The notes under the pieces: generated by a model
What the model was told of the DNA's origin: nothing
Database searches by the model: none
What the model saw: the letters and a program-made list of their open reading frames with translations, nothing else
Shown: positions 26,812 through 36,376 of the stretch, one piece after another
How the letters are laid out: the number at the start of each line of letters is the position of its first letter
How positions within the stretch are numbered: the stretch's first letter is position 1
Program-made: the position numbers and the translations under genes
NCBI RefSeq assembly: GCF_900104135.1
Contig: NZ_FNIV01000002.1
Span: 62,001-126,000, forward strand
Source: Halomonas shengliensis
GTDB taxonomy: Bacteria > Pseudomonadota > Gammaproteobacteria > Pseudomonadales > Halomonadaceae
DNA length: 64,000 nucleotides
Direction of reading: 5' to 3'

Positions 26812-26846
26812 GCTTTGTGTCCGCTCAGGGTGAAGTCGTGATCCAG

Positions 26847-26875
26847 AGTATAGAAAAAGTTTCCATATCTTTACA
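26847..26875 (-). promoter_or_regulatory. Candidate malic enzyme promoter
   Basis: On the minus strand TATACT (26852-26847) is a good -10; TGTAAA lies 17 bases upstream (26875-26870) as a weak -35. The start codon is about 35 bases downstream. Confidence 0.5.
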
Positions 26876-26943
26876 GCACCTTGCATAGCCGCCCGATCGG
26901 CGCTCATTCGACGCCATTGTCGACATTATTCCGGCCAGATACG

Positions 26944-26972
26944 CAAGAACCCGCCCAAGGGGCGGGTTCTTG
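26944..26972 (-). terminator. rpmE terminator
   Basis: CAAGAACCCGCCC (26944-26956), loop AAG, GGGCGGGTTCTTG (26960-26972): a 13-bp perfect stem 29 bases after the rpmE stop, with T-rich outer arm ends. Confidence 0.8.
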
Positions 26973-27000
26973 TCACGCACGGCGAAGAGCCGCAACGCGA

Positions 27001-27213
27001 TCAGCGCTTGAGCGCGGCGCCGAAGCGCTTGTTGAAGCGCTCGACGCGACCACCGGTGGTCGCCTGCTTCTGCTTGCCGGTATAGAAGGGGTGGCACTGG
27101 GAACAGACGTCCAGCTCCAGGTCGTGGCCGGCGGTGGAGCCGACCTCGAAGGTGGCGCCGCAGGAGCAGGTCGCGGTGACCGCCTTGTATTCGGGGTGGA
27201 TACCTTGTTTCAT
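27001..27213 (-). CDS. rpmE: Ribosomal protein L31, zinc-binding form
   Basis: L31 is part of the bridge between ribosomal subunits. The 70-residue protein starts [10 protein letters not shown] and keeps the zinc ligands C16, C18, C37 and C40 (CSC and CSQC), marking the C+ form that is replaced under zinc starvation in many bacteria. A frame extension to 27267 is not family-like. A promoter at 27352-27380 gives a leader of about 130 nt containing a CGGTTGC/GCAACCG hairpin (27280-27296), which could serve feedback control as described for E. coli L31. Confidence 0.97.
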   Translation of the reverse strand: MKQGIHPEYKAVTATCSCGATFEVGSTAGHDLELDVCSQCHPFYTGKQKQATTGGRVERFNKRFGAALKR

Positions 27214-27351
27214 CTTGGGCCTCGTTGCGCTGTATGCCGCCACCTGATCCATTGCCAGGCACCGCATACGGTTGTGATCCGGTTGCCGAGCAACCGCGGA
27301 AACTCACCAGGAATCCCCGCCACGCCGTATCGGCATTTCGGGGAGCGCCGC

Positions 27352-27380
27352 ATTCTACCAGAGCCGCCACCGGAGGCCAA
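27352..27380 (-). promoter_or_regulatory. rpmE promoter
   Basis: On the minus strand TTGGCC (27380-27375), a 17-base spacer and TAGAAT (27357-27352). The -35 overlaps the priA ribosome site and abuts its TTG start, so rpmE transcription initiation and priA translation share the same bases. Confidence 0.6.
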
Positions 27381-29615
27381 TTGCCTGACTCCCCCGCCCC
27401 TCGGGTGCTGCGCGTCGCCGTGCCCTCGCCGCTGCGCCGCCTGTTCGACTACCGCCCCGCCCGCGAGGCGCCGCCCGGCGGCTGGGCGCCGGGACTGCGG
27501 GTGCGAGTGCCCTTCGGGCGCCGCGAGGTGGTCGGCGTGGTGGTGGCCTGCCTCGACCACGGCGAGCTGCCGCTCTCGGAGCTCAAGCCGGCGCTGGCCT
27601 GTCTCGATGAGGCCCCGCTACCGGCGGACTGGCTGTGGCTGTGCCGCTTCACCGCCCGCTACTACCAGCACCCGCTGGGGGATACCCTGCACCAGGCGCT
27701 GCCGGTGCTGCTGCGCCAAGGACGCCCCCTGGCCGGGCGCACCCGGGAGCGCTGGGCGCTCACCACCGCCGGCCGGGACGCCGGCCCCGAGGCCCTCGCC
27801 CGCGCCCCGCGCCAGGCGGCGCTGCTGGCCATGCTCGCCCAGCACCCCCACGGCCTGGCCAGCCAGGCGATCCTCGCCCAGGCCTTCAGCCGCGACCAGT
27901 TGCGCTCGCTGGCCGCCAAGGGGCTGATCGAGCGGCAGGAGGAGGCGCTGAGCGCACCGGCCCGCCCCGACGCCGACCACCTGCTGGCCGAGCCCGCCCT
28001 GCCCCTCAACCGCGAGCAGGCCCAGGCCCTGGCGGTGCTCCACGAGCGCCTCGATGCCTACCACCCCTGCCTGCTGGAGGGGGTAACCGGCAGCGGCAAG
28101 ACCGAGGTCTACCTGCAGCTGATCGAGGCGGTGGTGGGACGCGGCCGCCAGGCGCTGGTGCTGGTGCCCGAGATCGGCCTCACCCCCCAGACCCTGGCGC
28201 GCTTCCGCCGTCGCTTCCGGGTGCCGGTGGTGGCGCTCCACTCGGGGCTCACCGACCACGAACGCCTGGACGCCTGGGAGGCCGCCGCCAGCGGCCGTGC
28301 GCCCATCGTCATCGGCACCCGCTCGGCGATCTTCACCCCCCTGGCGCGGCCCGGGGCGATCATCGTCGACGAGGAGCACGACGGCTCCTACAAGCAGCAG
28401 GACGGCCTGCGCTATCACGCCCGCGACCTCGCCGTGGCCCGCGCCCACCGCCACGCCATCCCGGTGCTGCTGGGCAGCGCCACGCCGTCGCTGGAGAGCC
28501 TCGCCCTGGCCCGCCGCGGCGACTGGCGCCACCTGCCGTTGACCCGGCGCGCCACCCGCCACGCCCCGGCGGCGCTGGAGCTGCTCGACCTGCGCGGCCG
28601 ACGACGCCTGGGCGGCCTCGCCCCGCCGGCGCTGGAGGCGATCGCCGAGACCCTCGACGCCGGCCACCAGGTGCTGGTGTTCATCAACCGCCGCGGCTTC
28701 GCCCCCACCCTCGCCTGCCACGCCTGCGGCTGGCTGGCCGAGTGCGACGCCTGCGACGCCCGCATGACCCTGCACCGCCGGCCGCCGCTGCTCGCCTGCC
28801 ACCACTGCGACCGCCGCCGCGCCCTGCCCGAGGCCTGCCCCGAGTGCGGCAGCATCGACCTGCGCCCCCTGGGCAGCGGCACCGAGCGCACCGAGGAGAC
28901 CCTCGCCGAGCGCTTCCCCAAGGTGCCGGTGCACCGCATCGACCGCGACAGCACCCGTCGTCGCGACGCCTTCGAGGCGGTCCTCGCCGAGGTGCGCCGG
29001 GGCGAGCCCTGCCTGCTGGTGGGCACCCAGATGCTGGCCAAGGGGCACCACCTGCCCCACGTCACCCTGGTGGTGGTGGTCAATGCCGACGCCGGCCTCT
29101 ACGCCAGCGACTTCCGCGCCCTGGAGCAGGGCGCCCAGCTGCTGGTACAGGTGGCCGGCCGGGCCGGGCGCGCCGCCCACCCCGGCCGGGTGCTGGTACA
29201 GACGATGCACCCCGACGACCCCCACCTGCGCCTGCTCGCTGAGCGCGGCTACGCGGCCCTGGCCGACCGCCTGCTGGAGGAGCGCCGCGCCGCCGCCCTG
29301 CCGCCCTTCCGCTTCCTCGCCCTGCTGCGCCTGGAGAGCGCCCGGGAGGAGGCGGTGGGCGAGCTCGCCCGGCGCGCCGCCACGGCCCTGCGCGGCTGGC
29401 TGGCCGAGCGCAAGCTCGCGGTAGACTGCCTGGGGCCGGTGCCGGCTCCCATGGAGCGCCGCCAGGGCCGCTACCACCTGCAGCTGATGCTCGGCGCCGA
29501 GCGGCGCAGCACCCTCCACGAGGCCGGCGCCTGGCTGGCCGCCTGGCTCGAGGCCACCCCCGAGGCGCGCCGGGTGCGCTGGTCGCTGGATATCGACCCC
29601 CAGACGCTGAGCTGA
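27381..29615 (+). CDS. priA: Primosomal replication-restart helicase PriA
   Basis: PriA recognises collapsed forks and reloads the replisome. I place the start at TTG 27381 (TTG-CCT-GAC) because GGAGG lies five bases upstream and no ATG is near; this gives 744 residues, close to the usual 730. Features: an N-terminal DNA-binding domain, Walker A GVTGSGKT (234-241), DEAH-like box VDEEHDGSYKQQDGLRYHAR (split), and zinc-binding cysteines in CHACGW, CDACDARM, CHHCDRR and CPECG. It is divergent from rpmE and followed by argS, as in Pseudomonas. Confidence 0.95.
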   Translation: MPDSPAPRVLRVAVPSPLRRLFDYRPAREAPPGGWAPGLRVRVPFGRREVVGVVVACLDHGELPLSELKPALACLDEAPLPADWLWLCRFTARYYQHPLGDTLHQALPVLLRQGRPLAGRTRERWALTTAGRDAGPEALARAPRQAALLAMLAQHPHGLASQAILAQAFSRDQLRSLAAKGLIERQEEALSAPARPDADHLLAEPALPLNREQAQALAVLHERLDAYHPCLLEGVTGSGKTEVYLQLIEAVVGRGRQALVLVPEIGLTPQTLARFRRRFRVPVVALHSGLTDHERLDAWEAAASGRAPIVIGTRSAIFTPLARPGAIIVDEEHDGSYKQQDGLRYHARDLAVARAHRHAIPVLLGSATPSLESLALARRGDWRHLPLTRRATRHAPAALELLDLRGRRRLGGLAPPALEAIAETLDAGHQVLVFINRRGFAPTLACHACGWLAECDACDARMTLHRRPPLLACHHCDRRRALPEACPECGSIDLRPLGSGTERTEETLAERFPKVPVHRIDRDSTRRRDAFEAVLAEVRRGEPCLLVGTQMLAKGHHLPHVTLVVVVNADAGLYASDFRALEQGAQLLVQVAGRAGRAAHPGRVLVQTMHPDDPHLRLLAERGYAALADRLLEERRAAALPPFRFLALLRLESAREEAVGELARRAATALRGWLAERKLAVDCLGPVPAPMERRQGRYHLQLMLGAERRSTLHEAGAWLAAWLEATPEARRVRWSLDIDPQTLS

Positions 29616-29624
29616 GCGTCGCCC

Positions 29625-29653
29625 TTTAAAGCCGCCCCACAATTGCCGATAAT
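29625..29653 (+). promoter_or_regulatory. Candidate argS promoter
   Basis: TTTAAA (29625-29630), a 17-base spacer and GATAAT (29648-29653), located in the 148-base gap after priA; the argS start is about 110 bases downstream. Confidence 0.6.
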
Positions 29654-29763
29654 GGCCAGCCGCGCCGCCAAGGCTCCCCATCCATGCCCGCATCGCACGA
29701 GCGCCTCGTCACCGCCGGTTCATCGGCCGCTCGCCGCGACGCCACAGGACATTCCGACGCCTC

Positions 29764-31449
29764 ATGAAAGAGACCATCGTTGCGCTGCTCGAGGACGCCC
29801 TCGACTCCCTCCGGCAGCAGGGCGTACTGCCCGCCGACCTGTCCCCGACCATCAAGGTCGACCCCACCAAGGACAAGACCCACGGCGACTACGCCTCCAA
29901 CCTGGCCCTGATGCTGGCCAAGCCGGCGGGCCGCAAGCCCCGCGAGCTGGCCGAGGCGCTGGTCGGCGCCCTGCCCGAGAGCGACGCGGTGCAAAAGGTG
30001 GAGATCGCCGGCCCCGGCTTCGTCAACTTCTTCGCCGCCACCGATGCCGCCGCCCAGGTGGTGCGCCAGGTGCTCGACTCGGGTGACGCCTTCGGCCGCA
30101 GCCTCACCGGCCAGGGCCGCAAGGTGCAGGTGGAGTTCGTCTCCGCCAACCCCACCGGCCCGCTTCACGTGGGCCACGGCCGCGGCGCGGCCATCGGCGA
30201 CTGCCTGTGCCGCCTGCTGGAGGCCACCGGCCACGACGTCACCCGCGAGTTCTACTACAACGACGCCGGCGCCCAGATCACCAACCTGGCGCTCTCGGTG
30301 CAGGCGCGCGCCAGGGGGCTCGACCCCGAGGACGCGGGCTGGCCGGCAGATGGCTACCGCGGCGGCTACATCATCGACGTGGCCAACGCCTACCTCGCCG
30401 GCGAGACCGTCCACGCCGACGACCGCCACGTCACCGCCCAGGCGGACCCCGACGACCTGGCGGCGATCCAGGAGTTCGCCGTGGCCTACCTGCGCCGCGA
30501 GCAGGATCTCGACCTCAAGGCCTTCGGTGTGCATTTCGACGTCTACTTCCTGGAGTCCTCCCTCTACCGCGACGGCAAGGTGGAGGCGACCGTCGAGCGC
30601 CTGATCGAGAAGGGCCACACCTACGAGCAGGATGGCGCCCTGTGGCTGCGCACTACCGACTTCGGCGACGACAAGGACAGGGTGATGCGCAAGTCCGACG
30701 GGCAGTACACCTACTTCCTGCCCGACGTCGCCTACCACCTCGACAAGTGGCAGCGCGGCTTCGAGACGGTGATCAACGAGCAGGGTGCCGACCACCACTC
30801 CACCGTGACCCGGGTGCGCGCCGGCCTGCAGGCCCTGGAGGCCGATATTCCCAGGGGCTGGCCCGATTACGTGCTGCACCAGATGGTGATGGTCACCCGC
30901 TCCGGGGTCGAGGTGAAGCTCTCCAAGCGCGCCGGCAGCTACGTCACCGTGCGCGACCTGATCGACGAGGTGGGCCGCGACGCCACCCGTTTCTTCCTGG
31001 CCGCGCGCCGCGCCGACTCCCAGCTCACCTTCGACATCGACCTGGCGCGCTCGCAGTCCAACGACAACCCGGTCTACTACGTGCAGTACGCCCACGCCCG
31101 GGTGTGCAGCGTGGCGCGCAAGGCCGAGGCCGAGGAGAAGCCCTTCGACCACGCCCTGGCCATGCAGAGCCTGGCCCTGCTGGAGGCCGACCAGGAGAAG
31201 GCGCTGCTCAACCGCCTGGCACGCTTCCCCGAGGCCGTGGAGCACGCCGCGGCCTCCCGTGAGCCCCAGCAGATCGCCCAGTACCTGCTCGACCTCGCCG
31301 CCGACTTCCACACCTGCTACAACGCGGTGAAGGTGATGGTCGAGGACGACGCCCTGCGCAACGCCCGGCTGGCGCTGGGCCTGGCCACCCGCCAGGTGCT
31401 GCGCAACGGCCTGGACCTGATGGGAGTCGGTGCCCCGGAGGAGATGTAA
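29764..31449 (+). CDS. argS: Arginyl-tRNA synthetase
   Basis: Charges tRNA-Arg. The 561-residue class I synthetase has the HIGH-type motif in [18 protein letters not shown] (HVGH from residue 135), the arginine-specific N-terminal tRNA-binding domain, and the C-terminal anticodon-binding domain ending [24 protein letters not shown] (split). A KLSKR sequence occupies the KMSKS region. The start is ATG with no strong ribosome site. The SPOR-domain gene follows after three bases. Confidence 0.97.
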   Translation: MKETIVALLEDALDSLRQQGVLPADLSPTIKVDPTKDKTHGDYASNLALMLAKPAGRKPRELAEALVGALPESDAVQKVEIAGPGFVNFFAATDAAAQVVRQVLDSGDAFGRSLTGQGRKVQVEFVSANPTGPLHVGHGRGAAIGDCLCRLLEATGHDVTREFYYNDAGAQITNLALSVQARARGLDPEDAGWPADGYRGGYIIDVANAYLAGETVHADDRHVTAQADPDDLAAIQEFAVAYLRREQDLDLKAFGVHFDVYFLESSLYRDGKVEATVERLIEKGHTYEQDGALWLRTTDFGDDKDRVMRKSDGQYTYFLPDVAYHLDKWQRGFETVINEQGADHHSTVTRVRAGLQALEADIPRGWPDYVLHQMVMVTRSGVEVKLSKRAGSYVTVRDLIDEVGRDATRFFLAARRADSQLTFDIDLARSQSNDNPVYYVQYAHARVCSVARKAEAEEKPFDHALAMQSLALLEADQEKALLNRLARFPEAVEHAAASREPQQIAQYLLDLAADFHTCYNAVKVMVEDDALRNARLALGLATRQVLRNGLDLMGVGAPEEM

Positions 31450-31452
31450 GCC

Positions 31453-32211
31453 ATGGCCACCCGCAAGCCACCCGCCAAGAAGCGCGGCGCCACCAGCAGC
31501 CGCCGCCAACCCACCAGCAGGACGCGACGCGAGTGGCGCCTGCCCGGCTGGCTATGGGGGCTGACCGGCCTGGTGGCGGGCTTCCTGCTCTCCCAGCACC
31601 AGCATGGCGTAGCCCCCTGGCAGGACGAGGACTCGCCGCTGGCCCGGGTGCTGCCGCGCAGCGCGCCGCCGCCCGGCGAGCCCGCACCAGCGGCCGAGCC
31701 CGAGCCGCCGGCGATGCCGACCTTCGAGTTCTACACCCTGCTGCCGGAGTCCGAGGTGATCGCCCCGGGCGGCGAGATGCCGGCCTCCACCGCCACCCCG
31801 CCGCCGCCGGAGGCGCCGGAGGCCGAGGGGTCGACTAGCGAGCGCGCCCCCGATGCGGACCCCATCGCCCAGGTGATCGCCGCCAACTTATCCAAAGACC
31901 GTCAGGCCAACGACCGCCAGGCCCAGGCCGAGGCGGCCGACACCCGGGCCACCCCGGCCACCACCGCCTCGGGCCAGCGCTTCATGCTCCAGGCCGCCTC
32001 CTTCCGCGAGCCCGGAGATGCCCAGCAGCTGCGCAGCCGCCTGCGCGACTTCGGCCTGCTGGCCCAGGTCAGCGAGGTCAAGGCGAGCGGCAACCAGACC
32101 TGGCACCGGGTGCAGGTGGGCCCCTACGAGGACCGCCGCGAGCTCTCCCGGGCCCGCGACCTGATGGTCACCCAGGGCATCGAGCCGCTGCTGATCCAGC
32201 TCAACGACTGA
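31453..32211 (+). CDS. SPOR-domain membrane protein (FtsN-like)
   Basis: The 252-residue protein has a basic cytoplasmic N-terminus (1-30), one transmembrane helix (about 32-48, LPGWLWGLTGLVAGFLLS), a long Pro/Ala/Glu-rich periplasmic linker, and a C-terminal SPOR domain (about 172-250, FMLQAASFREPGDAQQLRSR). SPOR domains bind denuded glycan strands at division septa, so a role in cell division or septal peptidoglycan is likely. It sits where Pseudomonas has its argS-hslV SPOR gene. Whether it is a true FtsN is not certain, because the short FtsN activating motif was not recognised. Confidence 0.85.
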   Translation: MATRKPPAKKRGATSSRRQPTSRTRREWRLPGWLWGLTGLVAGFLLSQHQHGVAPWQDEDSPLARVLPRSAPPPGEPAPAAEPEPPAMPTFEFYTLLPESEVIAPGGEMPASTATPPPPEAPEAEGSTSERAPDADPIAQVIAANLSKDRQANDRQAQAEAADTRATPATTASGQRFMLQAASFREPGDAQQLRSRLRDFGLLAQVSEVKASGNQTWHRVQVGPYEDRRELSRARDLMVTQGIEPLLIQLND

Positions 32212-32306
32212 CCTCCTGCACGCCTGGGCAACCTCGGTCGGCTCTGCTCGATAGCGAAAGGCGCCGGGTAAGCCTGAGCCATGCCGCCCCTTGCGATGGG
32301 TCTCCC

Positions 32307-32337
32307 GCGCGCGGCGCTTGAATTCTCGGCCGCGCGC
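32307..32337 (+). promoter_or_regulatory. Hairpin over the candidate hslV heat-shock promoter
   Basis: GCGCGCGGC (32307-32315) and GCCGCGCGC (32329-32337) can pair around the CTTGAA hexamer. It may simply terminate SPOR-gene transcripts, or it may keep the promoter region structured as DNA. Reported as seen. Confidence 0.4.
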
Positions 32338-32345
32338 CCGCACCT
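32317..32345 (+). promoter_or_regulatory. Candidate sigma-32 heat-shock promoter for hslVU
   Basis: CTTGAA (32317-32322), 14 bases, then CCCGCACCT (32337-32345), compared with the sigma-32 pattern CTTGAAA and CCCCAT-N-T. hslVU is a classical heat-shock operon, which supports the reading. Confidence 0.5.
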
Positions 32346-32368
32346 ACTCCCGTCAGACCGCTTCGTCA

Positions 32369-32388
32369 CGGCGCCCGTCAGGGCGCCG
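32369..32388 (+). promoter_or_regulatory. Stem-loop in the hslV 5' leader
   Basis: CGGCGCCC (32369-32376), loop GTCA, GGGCGCCG (32381-32388), about 45 bases before hslV. The E. coli hslVU leader has a stem-loop that stabilises the mRNA; a similar role is inferred by position only. Confidence 0.5.
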
Positions 32389-32434
32389 AAAGTCATCGGG
32401 AGCCGATCACCCGCTCCCCCAAGGAGTCCCCTCC

Positions 32435-32968
32435 ATGACCACGATCGTATCCGTTCGCCGCGGTGACCAGGTGGCGCTGGCCGGTGACGGCCAGGTATCG
32501 CTGGGCAACACCGTGATGAAGGGCAACGCCAGCAAGGTCCGCCGCCTCTACCGCGGCGAGGTGCTGGCGGGCTTCGCCGGCGGCACCGCCGACGCCTTCA
32601 CCCTCTTCGAGCGCTTCGAGGCGCAGCTGGAGAAGTACCAGGGCAACCTGGTCAAGGCCGCCGTGGAGCTGGCCAAGGAGTGGCGCACCGACCGCGCCCT
32701 GCGCCGCCTCGAGGCGCTGCTTGCCGTGGCCAACAAGGACGCCTCGCTGATCATCACCGGCAACGGCGACGTGCTGGAGCCCGAGGGCGGCATCATCGCC
32801 ATCGGTTCCGGCGGCAACTATGCCCTGGCCGCGGCCCGCGCCCTGCTGGGGAACACCGACCTCTCGGCGAAGGAGATCACCGAGAAGTCGCTGGCGATCG
32901 CCGGCGATATCTGCGTGTTCACCAACCACAACGTCACCCTCGAGGAGCTGCCTGCCAAGGCAGGCTAA
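32435..32968 (+). CDS. hslV: ATP-dependent protease subunit HslV (ClpQ)
   Basis: HslV is the proteasome-like peptidase of the HslUV complex. The 177-residue protein starts MTTIVSVRR; removal of Met exposes the catalytic N-terminal Thr. Family blocks [20 protein letters not shown] (split) and [24 protein letters not shown] sequence are present. The start follows AAGGAG. hslU begins 10 bases later. Confidence 0.97.
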   Translation: MTTIVSVRRGDQVALAGDGQVSLGNTVMKGNASKVRRLYRGEVLAGFAGGTADAFTLFERFEAQLEKYQGNLVKAAVELAKEWRTDRALRRLEALLAVANKDASLIITGNGDVLEPEGGIIAIGSGGNYALAAARALLGNTDLSAKEITEKSLAIAGDICVFTNHNVTLEELPAKAG

Positions 32969-32978
32969 GGCCGATACC

Positions 32979-34301
32979 ATGACCCAGATGACCCCCCGCG
33001 AGATCGTCCACGCCCTGGACCAGTACATCATCGGCCAGCAGGACGCCAAGCGCGCCGTGGCCATCGCCCTGCGCAACCGCTGGCGTCGCATGCAGCTCGA
33101 CGGCGACCTGCGCCAGGAGGTGACGCCCAAGAACATCCTGATGATCGGCCCCACCGGGGTGGGCAAGACCGAGATCGCCCGCCGCCTGGCCAAGCTGGCC
33201 CGCGCGCCCTTCATCAAGGTGGAGGCCACCAAGTTCACCGAGGTAGGCTACGTGGGCCGCGACGTGGAGTCGATCGTGCGCGACCTCACCGAGGCCGCCA
33301 TCAAGCTGGTGCGCGAGCAGGCCAAGGAGGAGGTGCGCCACCGCGCCGAGGACGCCGCCGAGGACCGCATCCTCGACGCCCTGCTGCCGCCGCCCCGTGG
33401 CCAGGAGGACCAGCCCCGCCAGGAGAGCGGCACCCGCCAAGCCTTCCGCAAGAAGCTGCGCGAGGGCGACCTGGACGACAAGGAGATCGACATCGAGGTC
33501 TCCCAGCAGGGCCCCAACCTCGACATCATGACCCCGCCGGGCATGGAGGAGATGACCAGCCAGCTGCAGAGCCTCTTCTCCGGCATGGGCAAGCAGAAGA
33601 CCGAGACCCGCCGGGTGGCGGTGAAGGACGCCTTCGCCCTGCTGCGTGACGAGGAGGCCGCCAAGCTGGTCAACGAGGAGGAGATCAAGGCCCGTGCCAT
33701 CGAGTCGGTGGAGCAGAACGGCATCGTCTTCCTCGACGAGATCGACAAGGTGGCCAAGGGCAGCGGCCAGTCGAGTGGCGGCGAGGTCTCCCGCGAGGGG
33801 GTGCAGCGCGACCTGCTGCCGCTGATCGAGGGCTCCAGCGTCTCCACCAAGCACGGCATGGTGAAGACCGACCACATCCTGTTCATCGCCTCCGGCGCCT
33901 TCCACCTCTCGCGTCCCTCGGATCTGATCCCCGAGCTGCAGGGCCGCCTGCCGATCCGCGTCGAGCTCAACGCCCTGACCCCCGAGGACTTCAAGCGCAT
34001 CCTCACCGAGCCCTCCGCGGCGCTGACCAAGCAGTACCAGGCGCTGCTGGCCACCGAGGGGCTCGACGTCACCTTCAGCGACGACGGCATCGAGCGCATC
34101 GCCGAGATCGCCTGGAAGGTCAACGAGGGCACCGAGAACATCGGCGCGCGCCGCCTGCACACCGTGATGGAGCGCCTGCTGGAGGAGGCCTCGTTCCGCG
34201 GCAGCGACATCGGCAGCCCGCTGGTGATCGACGCCGCCTATGTCGACTCCCAGCTCGGCGAGCTGGCGATGGACGAGGACCTGTCGCGGTATATCCTGTA
34301 A
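32979..34301 (+). CDS. hslU: ATP-dependent unfoldase subunit HslU (ClpY)
   Basis: HslU unfolds substrates and feeds them to HslV. The 440-residue AAA+ protein has Walker A GPTGVGKT (57-64), Walker [10 protein letters not shown], the I-domain insertion (about 110-240, with the acidic stretch [14 protein letters not shown]) and the conserved C-terminal tail ending DEDLSRYIL that inserts into HslV. The first ATG was chosen; a second three codons later is possible. Confidence 0.97.
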   Translation: MTQMTPREIVHALDQYIIGQQDAKRAVAIALRNRWRRMQLDGDLRQEVTPKNILMIGPTGVGKTEIARRLAKLARAPFIKVEATKFTEVGYVGRDVESIVRDLTEAAIKLVREQAKEEVRHRAEDAAEDRILDALLPPPRGQEDQPRQESGTRQAFRKKLREGDLDDKEIDIEVSQQGPNLDIMTPPGMEEMTSQLQSLFSGMGKQKTETRRVAVKDAFALLRDEEAAKLVNEEEIKARAIESVEQNGIVFLDEIDKVAKGSGQSSGGEVSREGVQRDLLPLIEGSSVSTKHGMVKTDHILFIASGAFHLSRPSDLIPELQGRLPIRVELNALTPEDFKRILTEPSAALTKQYQALLATEGLDVTFSDDGIERIAEIAWKVNEGTENIGARRLHTVMERLLEEASFRGSDIGSPLVIDAAYVDSQLGELAMDEDLSRYIL

Positions 34302-34310
34302 ACCCAGCCG

Positions 34311-34454
34311 TAAGCTTTAAGCGATAAGCTGTAAGCAACCCCTCGGTGGCGCAGTCCCGATAGCATCACGATCACGGAACTGCGCCCCAAGGAGGCGTTG
34401 CGAGCAGGAACTGGCCGCAGGCCACTTACGGCTTAAGGCTTGCAGCTTAAAGCT
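34311..34454. repeat. Nested palindrome with AAGC-type arms after hslU
   Basis: Three stacked pairings: AGCTTTAAGC (34313-34322) with GCTTAAAGCT (34445-34454); TAAGCTGTAAG (34325-34335) with CTTACGGCTTA (34425-34435, one wobble); and GGCGCAGT (34348-34355) with ACTGCGCC (34379-34386). It fills the hslU-DUF971 gap. A small CCGGGC/GCCCGG hairpin (34455-34469) follows just before the next ribosome site. It may act as a terminator; the arm style recurs at 39882-39983. Confidence 0.7.
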
Positions 34455-34483
34455 CCGGGCGAAGCCCGGTACCGAAGGTGCTT

Positions 34484-34867
34484 ATGACAGCCCCAATCCC
34501 CACCAATGTCCACTACCACCAGCAGGCCCGCGAGCTCGAGCTGACCTACCCGGGCGACGAGCGCCATCGGCTGCCTTGCGAGTACCTGCGGGTGTTCTCG
34601 CCCTCCGCCGAGGTGCGCGGCCACGGCAAGGGCCAGGAGACCCTGCAGGTCGGCAAGAAGTTCGTCGGCCTCAAGGACATCACCCCCACCGGGCGCTATG
34701 CGCTCAAGCTGCACTTCGACGACGGCCACGACAGCGGCCTCTACAGCTGGGACTACCTGTGGTGGCTGATCCAGCATCGCGAGGCCAACTGGGCGGAGTA
34801 CCTCGAGCGCCTGGAGGCGGCCGGCGCCAGCCGCGAACCGCTGGGCATCCAGATCCGGCAGCTCTAA
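34484..34867 (+). CDS. DUF971 family protein (gamma-butyrobetaine hydroxylase-like N-terminal domain)
   Basis: A 127-residue stand-alone DUF971 protein. It contains [19 protein letters not shown] and the C-terminal [17 protein letters not shown] typical of the family. The domain occurs as the N-terminal domain of butyrobetaine hydroxylases and as short proteins in hslVU-ubiE neighbourhoods; its function there is unknown. The ATG at 34484 follows GAAGG; a GTG two codons earlier is less likely. Confidence 0.9.
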   Translation: MTAPIPTNVHYHQQARELELTYPGDERHRLPCEYLRVFSPSAEVRGHGKGQETLQVGKKFVGLKDITPTGRYALKLHFDDGHDSGLYSWDYLWWLIQHREANWAEYLERLEAAGASREPLGIQIRQL

Positions 34868-34875
34868 CCCGCGTC

Positions 34876-34905
34876 AAGACAAGCGATGCCGCCCGAGGCT
34901 ACAAT
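34876..34905 (+). promoter_or_regulatory. Candidate ubiE operon promoter
   Basis: AAGACA (34876-34881), an 18-base spacer and TACAAT (34900-34905), between the DUF971 gene and ubiE. The ubiE start is about 58 bases downstream. Confidence 0.55.
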
Positions 34906-34962
34906 GGCGCCCATTCGAGGCAGCGACCTCTTCCCATTGCAGCGATTCGGGAGCCCCATCGC

Positions 34963-35730
34963 ATGAGCGCCAACCCCAGCTCCAGGGACCAGCAGACCAC
35001 CGACTTCGGCTACCAGGAGGTGCCCCTCGAGGAGAAGGCCTCCCGGGTCGCCGATGTCTTCCACTCCGTGGCGGCCCGCTACGACGTCATGAACGACCTG
35101 ATGTCGTTCGGCATCCACCGCCTCTGGAAGCGCCTCACCATCGAGCGTGCCGGCGTCCGCCCCGGCCACAGCGTGCTCGACATCGCCGGCGGCACCGGCG
35201 ACCTGACGCTGAAGTTCTCGCGGCTGGTGGGGCCTCGTGGGCGGGTGGTGCTAGCCGACATCAACGAATCGATGCTGCGGGTCGGGCGCGACAAGCTGCT
35301 CAACCACGGCGTCGGCGCCAACGTCGAGTACGTCCAGGCCAATGCCGAGTGCCTGCCCTTCCCCGACAACACCTTCGACTGCATCACCATCGCCTTCGGC
35401 CTGCGCAACGTCACCGACAAGGACGCCGCCCTGCGCTCCATGGCCCGGGTGCTCAAGCCCGGCGGCCGCCTGCTGGTGCTGGAGTTCTCCAAGCCCGACA
35501 ACCCCCTGCTCACCCGGGCCTACGACGAGTACTCCTTCCGCCTGCTGCCGCGCATCGGCCAGGTGGTGGCCAGCGACGCCGACAGCTACCGCTACCTCGC
35601 CGAGTCGATCCGCATGCATCCGGACCAGGAGACCCTCAAGGGGATGATGGAGGCGGCCGGCCTGGAGCGGGTCGAGTACACCAACATGACCGGGGGCATC
35701 GTCGCCCTGCACCGCGGCATCAAGCTCTGA
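34963..35730 (+). CDS. ubiE: Ubiquinone/menaquinone C-methyltransferase UbiE
   Basis: SAM-dependent C-methylation of the benzoquinone ring in ubiquinone synthesis. The 255-residue protein has [20 protein letters not shown] (about 12-31), the SAM-binding [15 protein letters not shown] (about 66-80), and the family signature in [19 protein letters not shown]. The start is ATG 34963. It opens ubiE-ubiJ-ubiB, the conserved proteobacterial cluster. Confidence 0.97.
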   Translation: MSANPSSRDQQTTDFGYQEVPLEEKASRVADVFHSVAARYDVMNDLMSFGIHRLWKRLTIERAGVRPGHSVLDIAGGTGDLTLKFSRLVGPRGRVVLADINESMLRVGRDKLLNHGVGANVEYVQANAECLPFPDNTFDCITIAFGLRNVTDKDAALRSMARVLKPGGRLLVLEFSKPDNPLLTRAYDEYSFRLLPRIGQVVASDADSYRYLAESIRMHPDQETLKGMMEAAGLERVEYTNMTGGIVALHRGIKL

Positions 35731-35737
35731 GGTGGGC

Positions 35738-36376
35738 ATGGCGTTGACCCCGACCCTGCTGCTCGCCGCCGCCGAGCGGACCCTCAACGGCCTGCTCGCC
35801 CGTGACCCGGCGGCGCCCGGTCGCCTGGCGCGCCTCGCCGGCCAGCGGCTGCTGGTACGCCTGGAGAATCCTGCGCTGGCCCTGGCGCTGCACTTCCATC
35901 CCGAGGGACTCGACCTGCTGCGCCCCGATGACGCCGACGAGGCGGACTTCGACGCCGTGCTGGAGCTCGACGCCGAGACCCTCGGCGCGCTGCTCGGCGG
36001 CGCCGACATGGAGCGCCTGATGTTCCAGGGCAGGCTCGCGGTGCGCGGCCGCATCCCGCTGCTGGAGGCGACCCGTGACCTGCTCCTCGACCTCGACCTG
36101 GACTGGGAGGGCGAGCTGGCGCGCTGGCTCGGCGACCTGCCCGCCCACAGCCTGGCCGAGGGGCTGCGTCGCCTGGGCCGCTTCGGCCTGCGCACCCGCG
36201 AGGAGTTCTGCGCCGACCTTTCCGAATACCTGGTCGAGGAGGCCCGCCTGCTGCCCGGCCGTCCCCAGGTCGAGGTGCTGCGCGACCACCTCACCGAGCT
36301 CGAGGTCACCGCCGATCGCCTCGAGGCGCGCCTCGCCCGCCTGCACCGGCGCCTCGCCGGCGGGGCTGCGCCATGA
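35738..36376 (+). CDS. ubiJ: Ubiquinone biosynthesis accessory factor UbiJ (SCP2-like)
   Basis: UbiJ is a lipid-binding SCP2-domain protein of the cytosolic Ubi complex, which handles hydrophobic ubiquinone precursors. The 212-residue protein has the SCP2 fold at about 20-125 (ending [19 protein letters not shown]) and a C-terminal helical coiled coil (about 170-210). The ATG at 35738 has GAGG upstream; a GTG two codons earlier is possible. It overlaps ubiB by four bases. The assignment rests on position between ubiE and ubiB and the SCP2 pattern. Confidence 0.92.
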   Translation: MALTPTLLLAAAERTLNGLLARDPAAPGRLARLAGQRLLVRLENPALALALHFHPEGLDLLRPDDADEADFDAVLELDAETLGALLGGADMERLMFQGRLAVRGRIPLLEATRDLLLDLDLDWEGELARWLGDLPAHSLAEGLRRLGRFGLRTREEFCADLSEYLVEEARLLPGRPQVEVLRDHLTELEVTADRLEARLARLHRRLAGGAAP

